A stretch of DNA of 64,000 nucleotides, from positions 1 to 64,000 of the forward strand of contig JAFEEG010000023.1 of the NCBI GenBank assembly GCA_018241225.1, read 5' to 3'. Positions 34,715 through 43,944 of the stretch are shown piece after piece. Position numbers and translations under genes: made by a program. This DNA is from Pseudomonadota bacterium (lineage in GTDB: Bacteria; Pseudomonadota; Gammaproteobacteria; Burkholderiales; Burkholderiaceae_C). The stretch's first letter is position 1. Each line of letters starts with the position of its first letter. The notes beneath the pieces are model-generated. The model was not told the DNA's origin. It saw only the letters and a program-made list of their open reading frames with translations, and searched no databases.

Positions 34715-37453
34715 TCAGGCAATCAGCCCGCGCCGGCGCGCAATGGCCACGGCCGCCGTGCGGCTGTCGGCCGCCAGCTTGGCGTTGATGTTGCGCAGGT
34801 GCGACTTGACCGTGAACTCGGACAGGAAGAGCTTTTCCGCAATCGCCTTGTTGCGGTGCCCCTCGGCCAGCAGGCGCAGCACCTGGAACTCGCGTCCACT
34901 GAGGTTTTCCGCGCTGCCCGCCGCCTGCAGGCTCTCGGCATCGCCCGCAGGCAGCGGGTCTTCCAGGTCGGCCGGCAGGCCGCAGCGCACGCGCAGCGTA
35001 TCGATGAAGCCCGACGACATGCCGGGCCTGTCTGCCTGCGCACCGCGCCGCGCGAGCCACACCGACAACAGGCTCGCGAAGGCCTCCCCTTCATCGAGGA
35101 AGCAGCGAGCAAAACCTTCATGGCCGCCCATGCGAAGGGCTTCGTCCAGGCTCTCCAGCGCCTCGTCCACGTGACCGAGGCGGTGCTCGCACAAGGCCAG
35201 CAACACCCGAAGCTTGAGCGCGCACCGGTGGCGCTGCACCGCGCCGGCCTTGTCGATGGCCAGGCGCAGGCGCTGGGGCAGGTCGGCGCAATCGCCCTGG
35301 GCCATGCGAAGGCGCGCGCGGGCGATGGAGGGCGTATCGACGTCATTCGCGTGCATCGACACGCCGGCTCGCTCCCAGTCGGCGCACAGCTCGGCCACCC
35401 GCAGAGACTGCTGCGCCGCATCGAAGCGCCCGTCCAGCGTGGCCAGGCGGCAGCGCTCCAGCCAGGCGCTGCACATCACGCGCGGCAGGCCGGCGTCGCG
35501 GCCCAGCTGCTCCAGTTCGGCCAGCAGGCGAAGGCTGAGATCGCCCTCGCCCCGCTCGTGCGCCATGCGCGCCAGCAGTGTGAAGCTGGTGATGACCGAA
35601 TCGGCCGGCCCGGTTGCACGCACGGAAGGCAGCGCCCCCTGCAGCAGTGCTTCGGCTTCGGCCAAGGCGTCGGTTTCGTACAGCGCCCAGGCCAGCGACA
35701 CGTCCACGGACGCCTTGGCGCCCGTGGCATCGCCGGTGCCCGGTGCGGGCCGCTCGGCGGCCGTCTGCAGCCGGGCCAGCGCATTGCCCAGGCGGCCCTG
35801 CAGCAGGTCGATGATGCCTTCCATCACGTCGGCCACGCTGCGCATGATGCCGTCGCGCCGCTGGGCCCCGCGCAGCATGGCGCGCGACAGCACCTGGCGC
35901 GCCTCGTCATAGCGGTAGGTCGAGACCAGGCCGTAGGCCAGCGAGTTGGTCATCACGCCGTACTGGAAGGAAGACTCGGCGGGAATGCGATCGAGCAGCG
36001 CCAGGCCGGATTCGCAGCATTCCTCGATTCGGTCGCTGGTGGCCAGCACCATGCAGCGTACCGTCTCGGCCTCTATCGACAGGCGCTGCGCCTGCGCGGG
36101 TGGCGCCGGTGCGGCCAGCGCGCGGTCGAGCGCATGCATGGCGTCATCCTGTCGCCTATGCAGCGCCAGGGCCCAGGCATGCACCACGCCCAGCGACGGG
36201 GCCTGCTCGAAAGCCTCCGGCGACAGGCGATCGAGCCAGCGCAGCAACAGGCGCACGCGCCCGGCTTCCTGCAGCGCTGGCGCACAGTGCGCAATGTGCG
36301 CAACGGCCTCGCGCTCGGCCCCGGCACGCAGCAGGTGTTCCACGCACGGCACGGCACGCCCCACCCCGAGGAACCACTGTGCGGCACGACGATGCAGCGC
36401 CCTGGGCTCGTCCGGGTGCAGGTGCCCCAGCCGGCTGCGCAGGAAACTCGCGAACAGGTTGTGGTAGCGGAACCAGCCGCCGTCGGCATCCAGGCGGTCG
36501 ATGAACAGGTTGGCGCGCTCGAGCTCGTCGATCATCGCGGCCGAATCGCTGCGGCCGGTGATGGCATCGCACAGCGGCGCGCAGAATCGGTCGAGCACGC
36601 TGGTGCGCAGCAGGAACTCGCGGCAGGCCTCGCTCTGGCGCGCGAGGATGTCCTCCGCCAGGTACTGTGCCAGCTCGAGATTGCTGCCCGAAAAGGAAGC
36701 GACGAAGGACGCAGGGTCGCTACGCGTGTGCAGCGACAGCGTGGCCAGGTAGATGGCCGCCGCCCAGCCCTCGGTGCAGCGATGCAGCGTGGCCACATCG
36801 GCATCGCGCAGCTGCAAATGCTGCTGCTCGCGCAGGAAGCTGGCGGTCTCATCGAGCGAGAAACGCAGTGCCGCCGGCCCGAACTCCAGCACCTGGCCGC
36901 GCGCCCGCAGGCGCCCCAGGCCCAGCGCCGGTGCGCGGCGCGATGCCACCACCAGGCTGCCGTGGGCCGGCATGGCGTCCACCAGCTGCTGCACGAAGCC
37001 CAGCGCCGCCGCGCCCTGCAGCACCTCGAATTCGTCCAGCACGATGGCAAAGGGCTGGCCGTGCGCGCCCAGGCGCTGGCACAGGCCCTGGGCCATGCCC
37101 GCGCCCTCGACCACCAGCTCCACACCCGCGCCCAGTTGCTGGTCGACGCCCGCCTGCAGGTGCGCGACGAAGCGGCTCAGGTCGTTGTCGCCTTCGTCCA
37201 GGTTCAGCCAGAGCACGGCGCGGCCCTGCGCACGCGCGGCCGCCTGGTACTGCTGCAGCACCGAAGTCTTGCCGAAGCCGGCGGCGGCGCGCAACAGCAC
37301 CAGCCGCGCCGGGTCGGCATCGAGCATGGCGCGGACGATGGCGCTGCGCGCAAGCTGCGCCTTGGGCACCACGGGCACCGCCAGCTTGGAAAACTGGACG
37401 GCGGGCAAGGAACGTTGAGCGCCGGCGGGCGCCATGAGGGGCGAGGCTGCCAT
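34715..37453 (-). CDS. MalT-like LuxR-family ATP-dependent transcriptional regulator (second copy)
   Basis: Encodes about 912 residues from ATG 37453; the frame is open further upstream, but into the divergent promoter region. Layout equals the regulator at 2938-5700: Walker A RAAAGFGKTS near residue 62, Walker B FAIVLDEFEVL near 140, a long TPR-like sensor region, and a LuxR helix-turn-helix at the end (NLSGREFQVLRLLAEGHRNKA, then VKSHLRNINAKL). The two HTH regions are clearly paralogous. It is divergent from an AraC-type gene and convergent with etfA, so it may control the catabolic island, the AraC gene or the GMC/CitE cluster. Confidence 0.88.
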   Translation of the reverse strand: MAASPLMAPAGAQRSLPAVQFSKLAVPVVPKAQLARSAIVRAMLDADPARLVLLRAAAGFGKTSVLQQYQAAARAQGRAVLWLNLDEGDNDLSRFVAHLQAGVDQQLGAGVELVVEGAGMAQGLCQRLGAHGQPFAIVLDEFEVLQGAAALGFVQQLVDAMPAHGSLVVASRRAPALGLGRLRARGQVLEFGPAALRFSLDETASFLREQQHLQLRDADVATLHRCTEGWAAAIYLATLSLHTRSDPASFVASFSGSNLELAQYLAEDILARQSEACREFLLRTSVLDRFCAPLCDAITGRSDSAAMIDELERANLFIDRLDADGGWFRYHNLFASFLRSRLGHLHPDEPRALHRRAAQWFLGVGRAVPCVEHLLRAGAEREAVAHIAHCAPALQEAGRVRLLLRWLDRLSPEAFEQAPSLGVVHAWALALHRRQDDAMHALDRALAAPAPPAQAQRLSIEAETVRCMVLATSDRIEECCESGLALLDRIPAESSFQYGVMTNSLAYGLVSTYRYDEARQVLSRAMLRGAQRRDGIMRSVADVMEGIIDLLQGRLGNALARLQTAAERPAPGTGDATGAKASVDVSLAWALYETDALAEAEALLQGALPSVRATGPADSVITSFTLLARMAHERGEGDLSLRLLAELEQLGRDAGLPRVMCSAWLERCRLATLDGRFDAAQQSLRVAELCADWERAGVSMHANDVDTPSIARARLRMAQGDCADLPQRLRLAIDKAGAVQRHRCALKLRVLLALCEHRLGHVDEALESLDEALRMGGHEGFARCFLDEGEAFASLLSVWLARRGAQADRPGMSSGFIDTLRVRCGLPADLEDPLPAGDAESLQAAGSAENLSGREFQVLRLLAEGHRNKAIAEKLFLSEFTVKSHLRNINAKLAADSRTAAVAIARRRGLIA

Positions 37454-37547
37454 GTATGCGCCTAGCGTATCGGCCGCCCCTACCTTCCTACAATGACCCA
37501 AGGGTGCGCGACAGGTGGTCAAAACGTTCAAAGGAGCGGCCAGAGGC
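37454..37547. promoter_or_regulatory. divergent promoter region between the MalT-like and AraC-type genes
   Basis: A 94-base gap. On the plus strand TACAAT at 37489-37494 is a good -10 box, but no matching -35 is seen, which suits an activator-dependent promoter. AAAGGAG near 37530 is the ribosome-binding site for ATG 37548. Confidence 0.35.
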
Positions 37548-38633
37548 ATGCAATACCCGGTGGTGGAGACAGCGCAGGCGGAACCCGCCCGGCCGATCGA
37601 CTTCAGGCCGACCATTCCCGTCTTCCTGGTTCACCAGATCCTGCTGGGCGCCAGACGCCTGGGCCTGCCGCTGGAGCCCGTGCTGCGGCGCGCAGGCATC
37701 TCCGGCGCCCTGCTCGATTCGCCCCATGCGCGGGTCACCCAGACGCAGTGCGCCAACCTCATGCGAATCCTGCGACGGCTGCTGCGCGACGAGTTCTGGG
37801 GCCTGCTCGGCCGGCCCGTGCGCCCCGGCGTATACGCCCAGGCCTGCCGTGCCATGGTGCGCGAGGCCACGCTGGGCCAGGCCATGCGCGCCGGGCTGGA
37901 ACACTACAGGCTGCACATCGACGACTTCGTGCCACGCCTGCAGGTGCGCGGCGACCTGGCGAGCCTGCGCCTTTTCGTGCGCGCTCCGCTGTCCGAGCCG
38001 CTGGCCTTCGCGCAATCGACCTTCATCTACCAGGCCTTCGGCATCTCGAGCTGGCTCACGGGCCAGACCCTTCCCCTGCGCGGGGTGGACTTCATGCGCC
38101 CGCCGGTGCTGGGCATGGGCGAGGAGCTGCAGCGCATGTTCGACGCGCCGACCCATGCCTTGCAGCAGCACACGGCACTGCACTTCGATGCGCGGCTGCT
38201 GAGCCTGCCGGTGGTTCGCGACGTCGGCGCGCTCGCCACCTTCCTGTCGCAGGCGCCGGGCAACCTGGTGCTGCGCTACCGCGAAGACAACTCGCTGCGC
38301 GAGCAGGTGCGCAACCAGCTGCGCATGCGCCTGCGCAGCGAGCACGACGCCGATGCGACATCGCTCGAAACCGTGGCCGATGCGTTGGGCATGCCCGCGG
38401 CCACGCTGCGCCGCCGGCTCTGGGAGGAAGACAGCAGCTTCCAGGCGATCAAAGACACCATCCGCCGCGACGTTGCCATTCGCGACCTGGAGACCTCGGC
38501 CCTGTCGGTGCAGGAAATCGCGCAGCGGCTGGGCTTTTCCGAGCCCAGCGCCTTTCATCGCGCGTTCAAGAAATGGACCGGAGTGGCACCCGGCGAGTAC
38601 CGGCGCCGCCACCGCGCTGCCGACGGCGACTGA
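37548..38633 (+). CDS. AraC-family transcriptional regulator (OruR-like)
   Basis: Encodes 361 residues. ATG 37548 is preferred to GTG 37515 because AAAGGAG lies about 11 bases before it. The N-terminal 200 residues fit the Arabinose_bd-type domain (PF12625) seen in OruR-like regulators. The C-terminal domain has two helix-turn-helix units: TSLETVADALGMPAATLRRRL, then SVQEIAQRLGFSEPSAFHRAFKKWTG. It is divergent from the MalT-like gene, and its stop lies nine bases from the stop of the convergent minus-strand GMC/CitE cluster, which it may regulate. Confidence 0.9.
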   Translation: MQYPVVETAQAEPARPIDFRPTIPVFLVHQILLGARRLGLPLEPVLRRAGISGALLDSPHARVTQTQCANLMRILRRLLRDEFWGLLGRPVRPGVYAQACRAMVREATLGQAMRAGLEHYRLHIDDFVPRLQVRGDLASLRLFVRAPLSEPLAFAQSTFIYQAFGISSWLTGQTLPLRGVDFMRPPVLGMGEELQRMFDAPTHALQQHTALHFDARLLSLPVVRDVGALATFLSQAPGNLVLRYREDNSLREQVRNQLRMRLRSEHDADATSLETVADALGMPAATLRRRLWEEDSSFQAIKDTIRRDVAIRDLETSALSVQEIAQRLGFSEPSAFHRAFKKWTGVAPGEYRRRHRAADGD

Positions 38634-38642
38634 AGCGCCCGC

Positions 38643-39509
38643 TCAGGCAGGCACGACGGCGGCGGCAGCGGCCAGCACGGCACGGGCCTTGAGCACCACC
38701 GGCCGGTCGATCATCCTTCCGTCGAGCGCCACCGCTGCGCCACCGCTGGCGGCATCGGCCTCGACGACGCGCCGGGCCCACGTAATGCGCTGCGCGTCCG
38801 GCATGAAGCCCTGGTGCACGCAAGCCACCTGGCGGGGATGGATGCACAGCTTGCCGCCAAAGCCCAGGCGCCTGGCCTGCCGCGCGTCGGCCTCGACGCG
38901 GGCGGCATCGTCGACGGCGGTGGTCACCCCATCCACCGGCGACTGCAGGCCGGCCACGCGCGAGGCCAGCACCATGCGCGAGCGGAAGTACAGCAAGGCC
39001 CGTCCGTCGTCGTCGACGTCATCACCCTCGTGCGACTCCATGCCCATGTCCGCCTGGAAATCGATGGTGCCGAAGACCAGGCGCTCCACCCGAGGCGCCG
39101 CCGCGATCTCATCCAGGCGGTGCATGCCGCGCGCGCTCTCGATCAACGGCCACAGCAATGCCGAGCCGCCCAGCGCGGCCCCGACGGCGCGCAGCACTAC
39201 CGGATGCTGCACCTTGGGCAGCATCAGCCGCTGCAGCGCCGTTGCGGTGCTGCACATCTCCATGTCGTGCAGATGCCAAGGCGTGTCGGCCGCGTTCACG
39301 CGAACCGCCAGCAGCGGACCATTGGCGCCCAACGGCCCGCGGCCCGCGAGCCACTGGCCTACGGCGTCGCGCGCGGCGGCCTTGGCATCTGCAGGCACCG
39401 CGTCTTCCAGGTCCAGCACCACGGCGTCGGCGCCGCTGTGGCAGGCCTTGTCGAAGCGCTGCGGCTGGTGGCCGGGCACGAACAGGAGGCTTCTGGCCAT
39501 CGCCCCCAT
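38643..39509 (-). CDS. HpcH/HpaI aldolase family, CitE-like CoA-ester lyase
   Basis: Encodes 288 residues. Family marks: RSLLFVPGHQPQRFDKAC, GADAVVLDLEDAVP (metal-binding Glu region), VRVNAADTPW, LMLPKVQHP, PLIESARGMHRLDEIA and FGTIDFQADMG, ending with a CIHPRQV block. CitE-like proteins cleave or form C-C bonds in malyl-, citramalyl- or beta-methylmalyl-CoA. ATG 39509 overlaps the upstream MmgE stop in a TGATG junction, so translation is probably coupled; MARS at 39500 is an alternative start. It is last in a four-gene cluster whose pathway is not identified. Confidence 0.85.
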   Translation of the reverse strand: MGAMARSLLFVPGHQPQRFDKACHSGADAVVLDLEDAVPADAKAAARDAVGQWLAGRGPLGANGPLLAVRVNAADTPWHLHDMEMCSTATALQRLMLPKVQHPVVLRAVGAALGGSALLWPLIESARGMHRLDEIAAAPRVERLVFGTIDFQADMGMESHEGDDVDDDGRALLYFRSRMVLASRVAGLQSPVDGVTTAVDDAARVEADARQARRLGFGGKLCIHPRQVACVHQGFMPDAQRITWARRVVEADAASGGAAVALDGRMIDRPVVLKARAVLAAAAAVVPA

Positions 39510-40876
39510 CAGGCGGCTCGCAGGAAGCCGACCCGCGCAGCGTCAGCCAGCTTCCAGACCTGTTCGCAAAGCTGCCTCGCCTCGTGCGAACTGGCAGCGG
39601 CACCGTATTCGGCCAGGCACAGCATCTTGTCTTCCAGCTCCGGCCGAGACAGCGTGTTGCCCGGATCGCCCTTGGGCTCGTCGACCCGGCCATGCAGCAC
39701 GCGGCCATCGGTGGTGGTGACCTCGACCTTGCCGATCCATCGCGCCGGGTAGGCGGCGTCCACTTCGGCATCGAGCACCATGCTCACCTTGTCGCGCACC
39801 GCCGCCACGTCGGGCGCGAGGTAGTCGCGGTCGAACTCGGTGAGGCCCGCGCGGCCATGCACGGCAATCAGGCCCAACACGGTCCCCATGGAGAACTTGC
39901 CCTGGTGCACGGTGGCGGGCACCGCCACCCGGCCCAGCACGTCGATGGCGCCCTGGTGCACCTGGGTGACCACCCGCGCCAGGTCGGTGTGCGCCAGGCG
40001 GTGCTCGCGCATCACCTGCTGCAGTGCATCGGCCGCAGGGTGCGTGTGGCGGCACGAGGCATGGAACTTGAACGAGGTCTCGGCCAGGGTCCAGCGCGAG
40101 CCCAGGCCGTCGACGAGACGGGCCGGGTCGGCATCGGTGGACATGCCCACGCCCAGGCCCTGCGCGCCTTCCAGCACGCGCCTGGCGCCAGTGAAGCCGT
40201 CCTGTGCGAGGTAGGCCGACATCAGGCCGGAGGCGGCTGCATGCGCGCAATGCAACTGCTTCGAATCGGCCGCGTCGCGCAGGAACTCCCACACGCCGGC
40301 CGATTGCGTGCCGGCCGAGCCGAAGGCATCGAGCATCTGCGCGGGTGAAAGGTCCAAAAGACGGCCCACGGCAGCGGCCGCCGCCAGCGTGCCGGCAGTG
40401 GCCGTCGTGTGGAAGGTGACGTAGTGCGATCGGCCCAGGAACTCGCCCACGCGGATGCCCACTTCATAGCCTGCCACCACGGCCGTCAGCAGTTGCGCGC
40501 CGCTGGCGCCCACCGCTTGCGCCACCGCCAACGCCGGCGCGAACACCACGGCGGCCGGGTGGAACACCGAGCCGTTGTGAACGTCGTCCTGTTCGACATA
40601 GTGCGAGGCAGCCGCGTTGACCAATGCGGCAAACAGGGGCGAGGTGCGGCGGCGCGAGCCCAGCAACTCGCTCGGGCCATCGGCCGGCCCCATCAGCTGC
40701 GCGAAATGCTCGATGCTGCGCACCGGCCGCGCCTGCGCCGCGGCCAGGACGGAGCCCAGCCAGTCGAGCAGCAGGTCTTCGGCGCGCCGCAGCACCGGCG
40801 CGGGAATCCTCTCGAACGCCAGTTCGGCGGCGAAGGTGGCCAGGGTCTGGCTGGGGTGCTTGTCGGGGTTCGTCAT
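39509..40876 (-). CDS. MmgE/PrpD family protein
   Basis: Encodes 455 residues, the usual length for the family. Characteristic segments are RRAEDLLLDWLGSVLAAA, VEQDDVHNGSVFHPAAVVFAPALA, GRSHYVTFHTTATAGTLAAAAAVG, FKFHASCRHTHPAADAL and KGDPGNTLSRPELEDK. Known members are 2-methylcitrate dehydratase (PrpD), cis-aconitate decarboxylase-type and iminodisuccinate-type enzymes. Its ATG overlaps the stop of the citrate-synthase-like gene (ATGA), so it is co-translated with a C-C lyase. It would (de)hydrate or isomerise a tricarboxylate-like intermediate. Confidence 0.87.
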   Translation of the reverse strand: MTNPDKHPSQTLATFAAELAFERIPAPVLRRAEDLLLDWLGSVLAAAQARPVRSIEHFAQLMGPADGPSELLGSRRRTSPLFAALVNAAASHYVEQDDVHNGSVFHPAAVVFAPALAVAQAVGASGAQLLTAVVAGYEVGIRVGEFLGRSHYVTFHTTATAGTLAAAAAVGRLLDLSPAQMLDAFGSAGTQSAGVWEFLRDAADSKQLHCAHAAASGLMSAYLAQDGFTGARRVLEGAQGLGVGMSTDADPARLVDGLGSRWTLAETSFKFHASCRHTHPAADALQQVMREHRLAHTDLARVVTQVHQGAIDVLGRVAVPATVHQGKFSMGTVLGLIAVHGRAGLTEFDRDYLAPDVAAVRDKVSMVLDAEVDAAYPARWIGKVEVTTTDGRVLHGRVDEPKGDPGNTLSRPELEDKMLCLAEYGAAASSHEARQLCEQVWKLADAARVGFLRAA

Positions 40877-41655
40877 GGCTGGCGCGGTTCGCCCGCCTCC
40901 TTCTCGACGCGCTGCCAGATCTCGACGGCCATCGGATCTTCGGTTTCTTCCAGGATGTGGCCCACCAGGCCGACGGCGCGCGCCATCACGCCAAGACCGC
41001 GGATGATTCGCCACGGAAAGCCGAACTCCGCAGCAATGGCGCCGATGGCGCCCGTGGCGTTGATGGGCAGCGACTTGCCCGACACCCGCTCGGCCTCGGC
41101 CTGCACCGCCTGCATCAGCGCCACGTAGTGGCCCGACAGGCCGTTCTCGGCAGCGATCTGGAACAGCCGCGGCGTGCGCGGGTCGATGGGCTTGTGCAGC
41201 GGATGTCCCAGTCCCGGCACGATCTCCTTGCGGGCACGGTAGCTGGCCACGATCTCGGCTGCCATCTCGGTCAGCGCGCGCATAGGCTGGCTGCCCGGTG
41301 GGATGGCTTCGTAGAGCATGCGGGCCGCGCCCTCGGTGCTGCCCACGAACACGGTGCCCAGGCCGCACAGGCCGGCGGCCACGGCGGCCTGCAGCGCCTC
41401 GGGCGCGCCGGCATAGGTCAGGCGGGCCACCAGCGCACTGGGCGTGATGCCGTGCTCCACCAGCGTGACGACAATGGCGTTGAACACCATCGACTCCTGC
41501 GCGCTGGGCGTGCGGCCGGTGAGCTCCAGGAAGGCCATATCGCCCAGGTTGAGGTGGCCCAGGATCTCGCTGGGCAGGTCGCGCCCGCGCACCGTGATGC
41601 GGTCGGGCGTGCTGTGGCCCAGCGAGGTGTGAAGGGATTTCTTGATCTTGGTCAT
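40873..41655 (-). CDS. citrate synthase/citryl-CoA lyase-like protein
   Basis: Encodes 260 residues from ATG 41655, well short of the 370-430 typical of citrate synthase, so only the core large domain and part of the small domain remain. A catalytic His block is present (GLGHPLHKPIDPR). Where citrate synthases carry NVD with the catalytic Asp, this protein reads PINATGAIGA, so that Asp appears to be missing. It may therefore act as a lyase or need a partner. It lies 25 bases after the GMC gene and overlaps the MmgE/PrpD gene by four bases. Confidence 0.75.
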   Translation of the reverse strand: MTKIKKSLHTSLGHSTPDRITVRGRDLPSEILGHLNLGDMAFLELTGRTPSAQESMVFNAIVVTLVEHGITPSALVARLTYAGAPEALQAAVAAGLCGLGTVFVGSTEGAARMLYEAIPPGSQPMRALTEMAAEIVASYRARKEIVPGLGHPLHKPIDPRTPRLFQIAAENGLSGHYVALMQAVQAEAERVSGKSLPINATGAIGAIAAEFGFPWRIIRGLGVMARAVGLVGHILEETEDPMAVEIWQRVEKEAGEPRQP

Positions 41656-41680
41656 GTGCGAAAGGATGTGTGGATTCGGG

Positions 41681-43348
41681 TCAGGCCGCAACGGCCGCGA
41701 TGGGTTCATGCCGACTGGGCGCGGGCCGGTCCAGCATCAGGTCGGCGGCCTTCTCGCCGATCATGATGGCCGGTGCATTGGTGTTGCCGCCGATGAGCGT
41801 GGGCATGACCGAGGCATCCACCACGCGCAGGCCCAGCACGCCACGTACCCTCAGTTGCGGATCGAGCACCGACTGCGCATCGCTGCCCATGCGGCAGGTG
41901 CCCACCGGATGGAACACGCTGTCGGTCCGCTCCATGATGAATTCGCGGATGGTGGCATCGTCGGCCAGGTGGTCGAAATGGGCATGCCCCAGCGCGGCAC
42001 CGCCAAAGCGGGCCAGCGCGGGCTGGGCCAGGATGCGCTTGACAATGCGCACGCCCTCGACCAGCAACTGCATGTCGCGCTCGTCGCTGAGCATGCGCTG
42101 GTCGATCACGGGGGCATCGCGCATATCCGGCGAGGCCAGGCGCACTTCGCCGCGGCTGTAGGGGCGCAGTACGCAAACGTGCGTGGAGTGGCCGTGGCCG
42201 CGCTGCAGCCTGGGGCTGGCCAGGGCCTGTACGAAATGCAGCTGCAGGTCGGGGTCGAGCGCATCAGGACGGCTCTTGATGAAGCCGCCCGCCTCCGCCG
42301 GCGCGCTGGAGAGCATGCCGCTGCGCAAGCGCCGGTAGCGCGAGAACTCGCCCAGCATGCGCCATGCACCGCCCAGTGAAATGCCGAACAGGTCGGTGCT
42401 GTCCACCCGGGTGTTCAAGGCAATGTCCGGATGCTCCTGCAGGTTTCGCCCCACCCCTTCCAGCGCCGCGACCACCGGCACGCCCAGCTGCCGCAAGTGC
42501 TCGGCCGGCCCGATGCCCGAGGCCATCAGCAGCTGCGGCGAGTTGAATGCGCCGGCACTCAGCACGATCTCGCGGCGCGCCTGCAGCACCTGCACCTGGC
42601 CGTTGCCCTGCTGAAGCTCGACCGCCACGGCCCGACGGGCATCGTCGAACACGATGCGCAGAACCTGGCAATGCGTCAGCACATGCAGGTTTGCGCGGCC
42701 CTTGCTGGGCGACGACGGATCGCCGCCATGAAGGTAGGCGCGCGCGGCATTCCATCGCTCGCCGTTGCGCTGGGTGACCTGGTAGTGGCCCACGCCCTCC
42801 TGCCGCTCGCCGTTGAAGTCGTGGTTGTAGTCGTAGCCCACGCTTTCGGCGGCCTCCACGAAGGCCCGCGCAAACGGGTTGGGCGAGCGCGGGTCGACCA
42901 CGCGCAAAGGCCCGGCGCCGCTGTGCAGGAGGTCGTCATTGCGGCCGGCAAAGCGCTCGTTGCCCTCGGAACGCCGGAAGTAAGGCAGCACGTCCTGCCA
43001 CGCCCAGCCCTGGGCGCCCAGGGCGGCCCAGCCGTCGTAGTCGGACGGCGTGCCGCGCACGTAGACCATCCCGTTTATGGACGAGCTGCCACCCAGACCG
43101 CGGCCGCGCGGCTGGTGGCCGCGGCGCCCGTTCAGCGCAGGCTGCGGCTCGGTGCGGTAGGCATAGTTGTGGACATGCGGCCTGCGCGCCGTAATGGCGA
43201 TGCCCATGGGCACGGTGACGATGCCGCCGTGGTCGGCACCACCGGCCTCCAGTACCGCCACGCTGGCACCGCTGTCCGCCAGTCGGCCCGCAACGGCGCA
43301 TCCCGCCGAACCTGCGCCGATGACGATGTAGTCAAACGAAGTCTCCAT
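41681..43348 (-). CDS. GMC-family FAD oxidoreductase (choline dehydrogenase-like)
   Basis: Encodes 555 residues. The FAD-binding N-terminus is clear (FDYIVIGAGSAGCAVAGRL), followed by GRGLGGSSSINGMVYVRG and the second GMC signature VLSAGAFNSPQLLMASGIGP. The C-terminal catalytic His lies in VFHPVGTCRMG, and the end shows NTNAPAIMIGEKAADLML. It oxidises an alcohol to an aldehyde or ketone with a quinone or oxygen as acceptor. It is the first gene of the minus-strand cluster with two lyases and an MmgE/PrpD protein. Its substrate is unknown; choline itself is only one possibility. Confidence 0.9.
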   Translation of the reverse strand: METSFDYIVIGAGSAGCAVAGRLADSGASVAVLEAGGADHGGIVTVPMGIAITARRPHVHNYAYRTEPQPALNGRRGHQPRGRGLGGSSSINGMVYVRGTPSDYDGWAALGAQGWAWQDVLPYFRRSEGNERFAGRNDDLLHSGAGPLRVVDPRSPNPFARAFVEAAESVGYDYNHDFNGERQEGVGHYQVTQRNGERWNAARAYLHGGDPSSPSKGRANLHVLTHCQVLRIVFDDARRAVAVELQQGNGQVQVLQARREIVLSAGAFNSPQLLMASGIGPAEHLRQLGVPVVAALEGVGRNLQEHPDIALNTRVDSTDLFGISLGGAWRMLGEFSRYRRLRSGMLSSAPAEAGGFIKSRPDALDPDLQLHFVQALASPRLQRGHGHSTHVCVLRPYSRGEVRLASPDMRDAPVIDQRMLSDERDMQLLVEGVRIVKRILAQPALARFGGAALGHAHFDHLADDATIREFIMERTDSVFHPVGTCRMGSDAQSVLDPQLRVRGVLGLRVVDASVMPTLIGGNTNAPAIMIGEKAADLMLDRPAPSRHEPIAAVAA

Positions 43349-43492
43349 TCTTGCTGCTCCGAGTCCATGGACGAAGAACCGGGGAGCATGCCGGGAGGGT
43401 GCAAGTCTTCACAATGACGAATCTGCTGGCGCGCCCTGACAAAAGTGTGCGCGCCGCGGCAGATTCCGCTGGTGCGCAAGTAGGCCGACGGG

Positions 43493-43933
43493 TCAGCCCG
43501 CCGGCCGGCGCACGGCGGTGCCCACGCGCTCCAGCAGCACGAAGCCGAGCATCCCCACAAGCATTGCGGCGACAAACACCACCGCCTTGCCCTGGCCTGC
43601 CGCCATCGAGACGATCGCCGGCCCGGGGCAAAAGCCGGCCAGGCCCCAGCCCGCACCGAAGATCAGCGAGCCGGCAACGAGCCGCTTGTCGATCTCGCTC
43701 GAAGACGGAAGACGGATTGCATCGCCAAGAAAGAAGGTGCTCGCGCGCTTTCTGGCCAGCGCGAAGGCGAAAACGCCCACGGCAATGGCCCCGCCCATGA
43801 CGAGCGCCAGCGACGGGTCCCAATGCCCGAACAGGTCGAGAAAGCCCTGGACCTTTCCGGGGTCTGTCATGCCCGACAGCAGCAGGCCCCAGCCGAACAG
43901 GAGACCGACAAAGAATTCGATGGCGCGACGCAT
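43493..43933 (-). CDS. YeeE/YedE-type sulfur transporter, half protein (C-terminal partner)
   Basis: Encodes 146 residues with four or five hydrophobic helices. The motifs GLLFGWGLLLSGMTDPGKVQGFLD and FGAGWGLAGFCPGPAIVSMAAG match the second half of the YeeE/YedE (DUF6691) fold; the Cys in GFCPGP is the conserved one used to relay thiosulfate or sulfide. It starts 11 bases after its partner (43945-44379). Together they make one split transporter in the inner membrane, under the ArsR-type gene upstream. Confidence 0.9.
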   Translation of the reverse strand: MRRAIEFFVGLLFGWGLLLSGMTDPGKVQGFLDLFGHWDPSLALVMGGAIAVGVFAFALARKRASTFFLGDAIRLPSSSEIDKRLVAGSLIFGAGWGLAGFCPGPAIVSMAAGQGKAVVFVAAMLVGMLGFVLLERVGTAVRRPAG

Positions 43934-43944
43934 GGCCAGAGTCC

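Noticed and set aside
34685..37465. Plus-strand open frame of 926 codons opposite the second MalT-like regulator
   Set aside because: The minus strand has Walker A/B and a LuxR helix-turn-helix; the plus frame has none.
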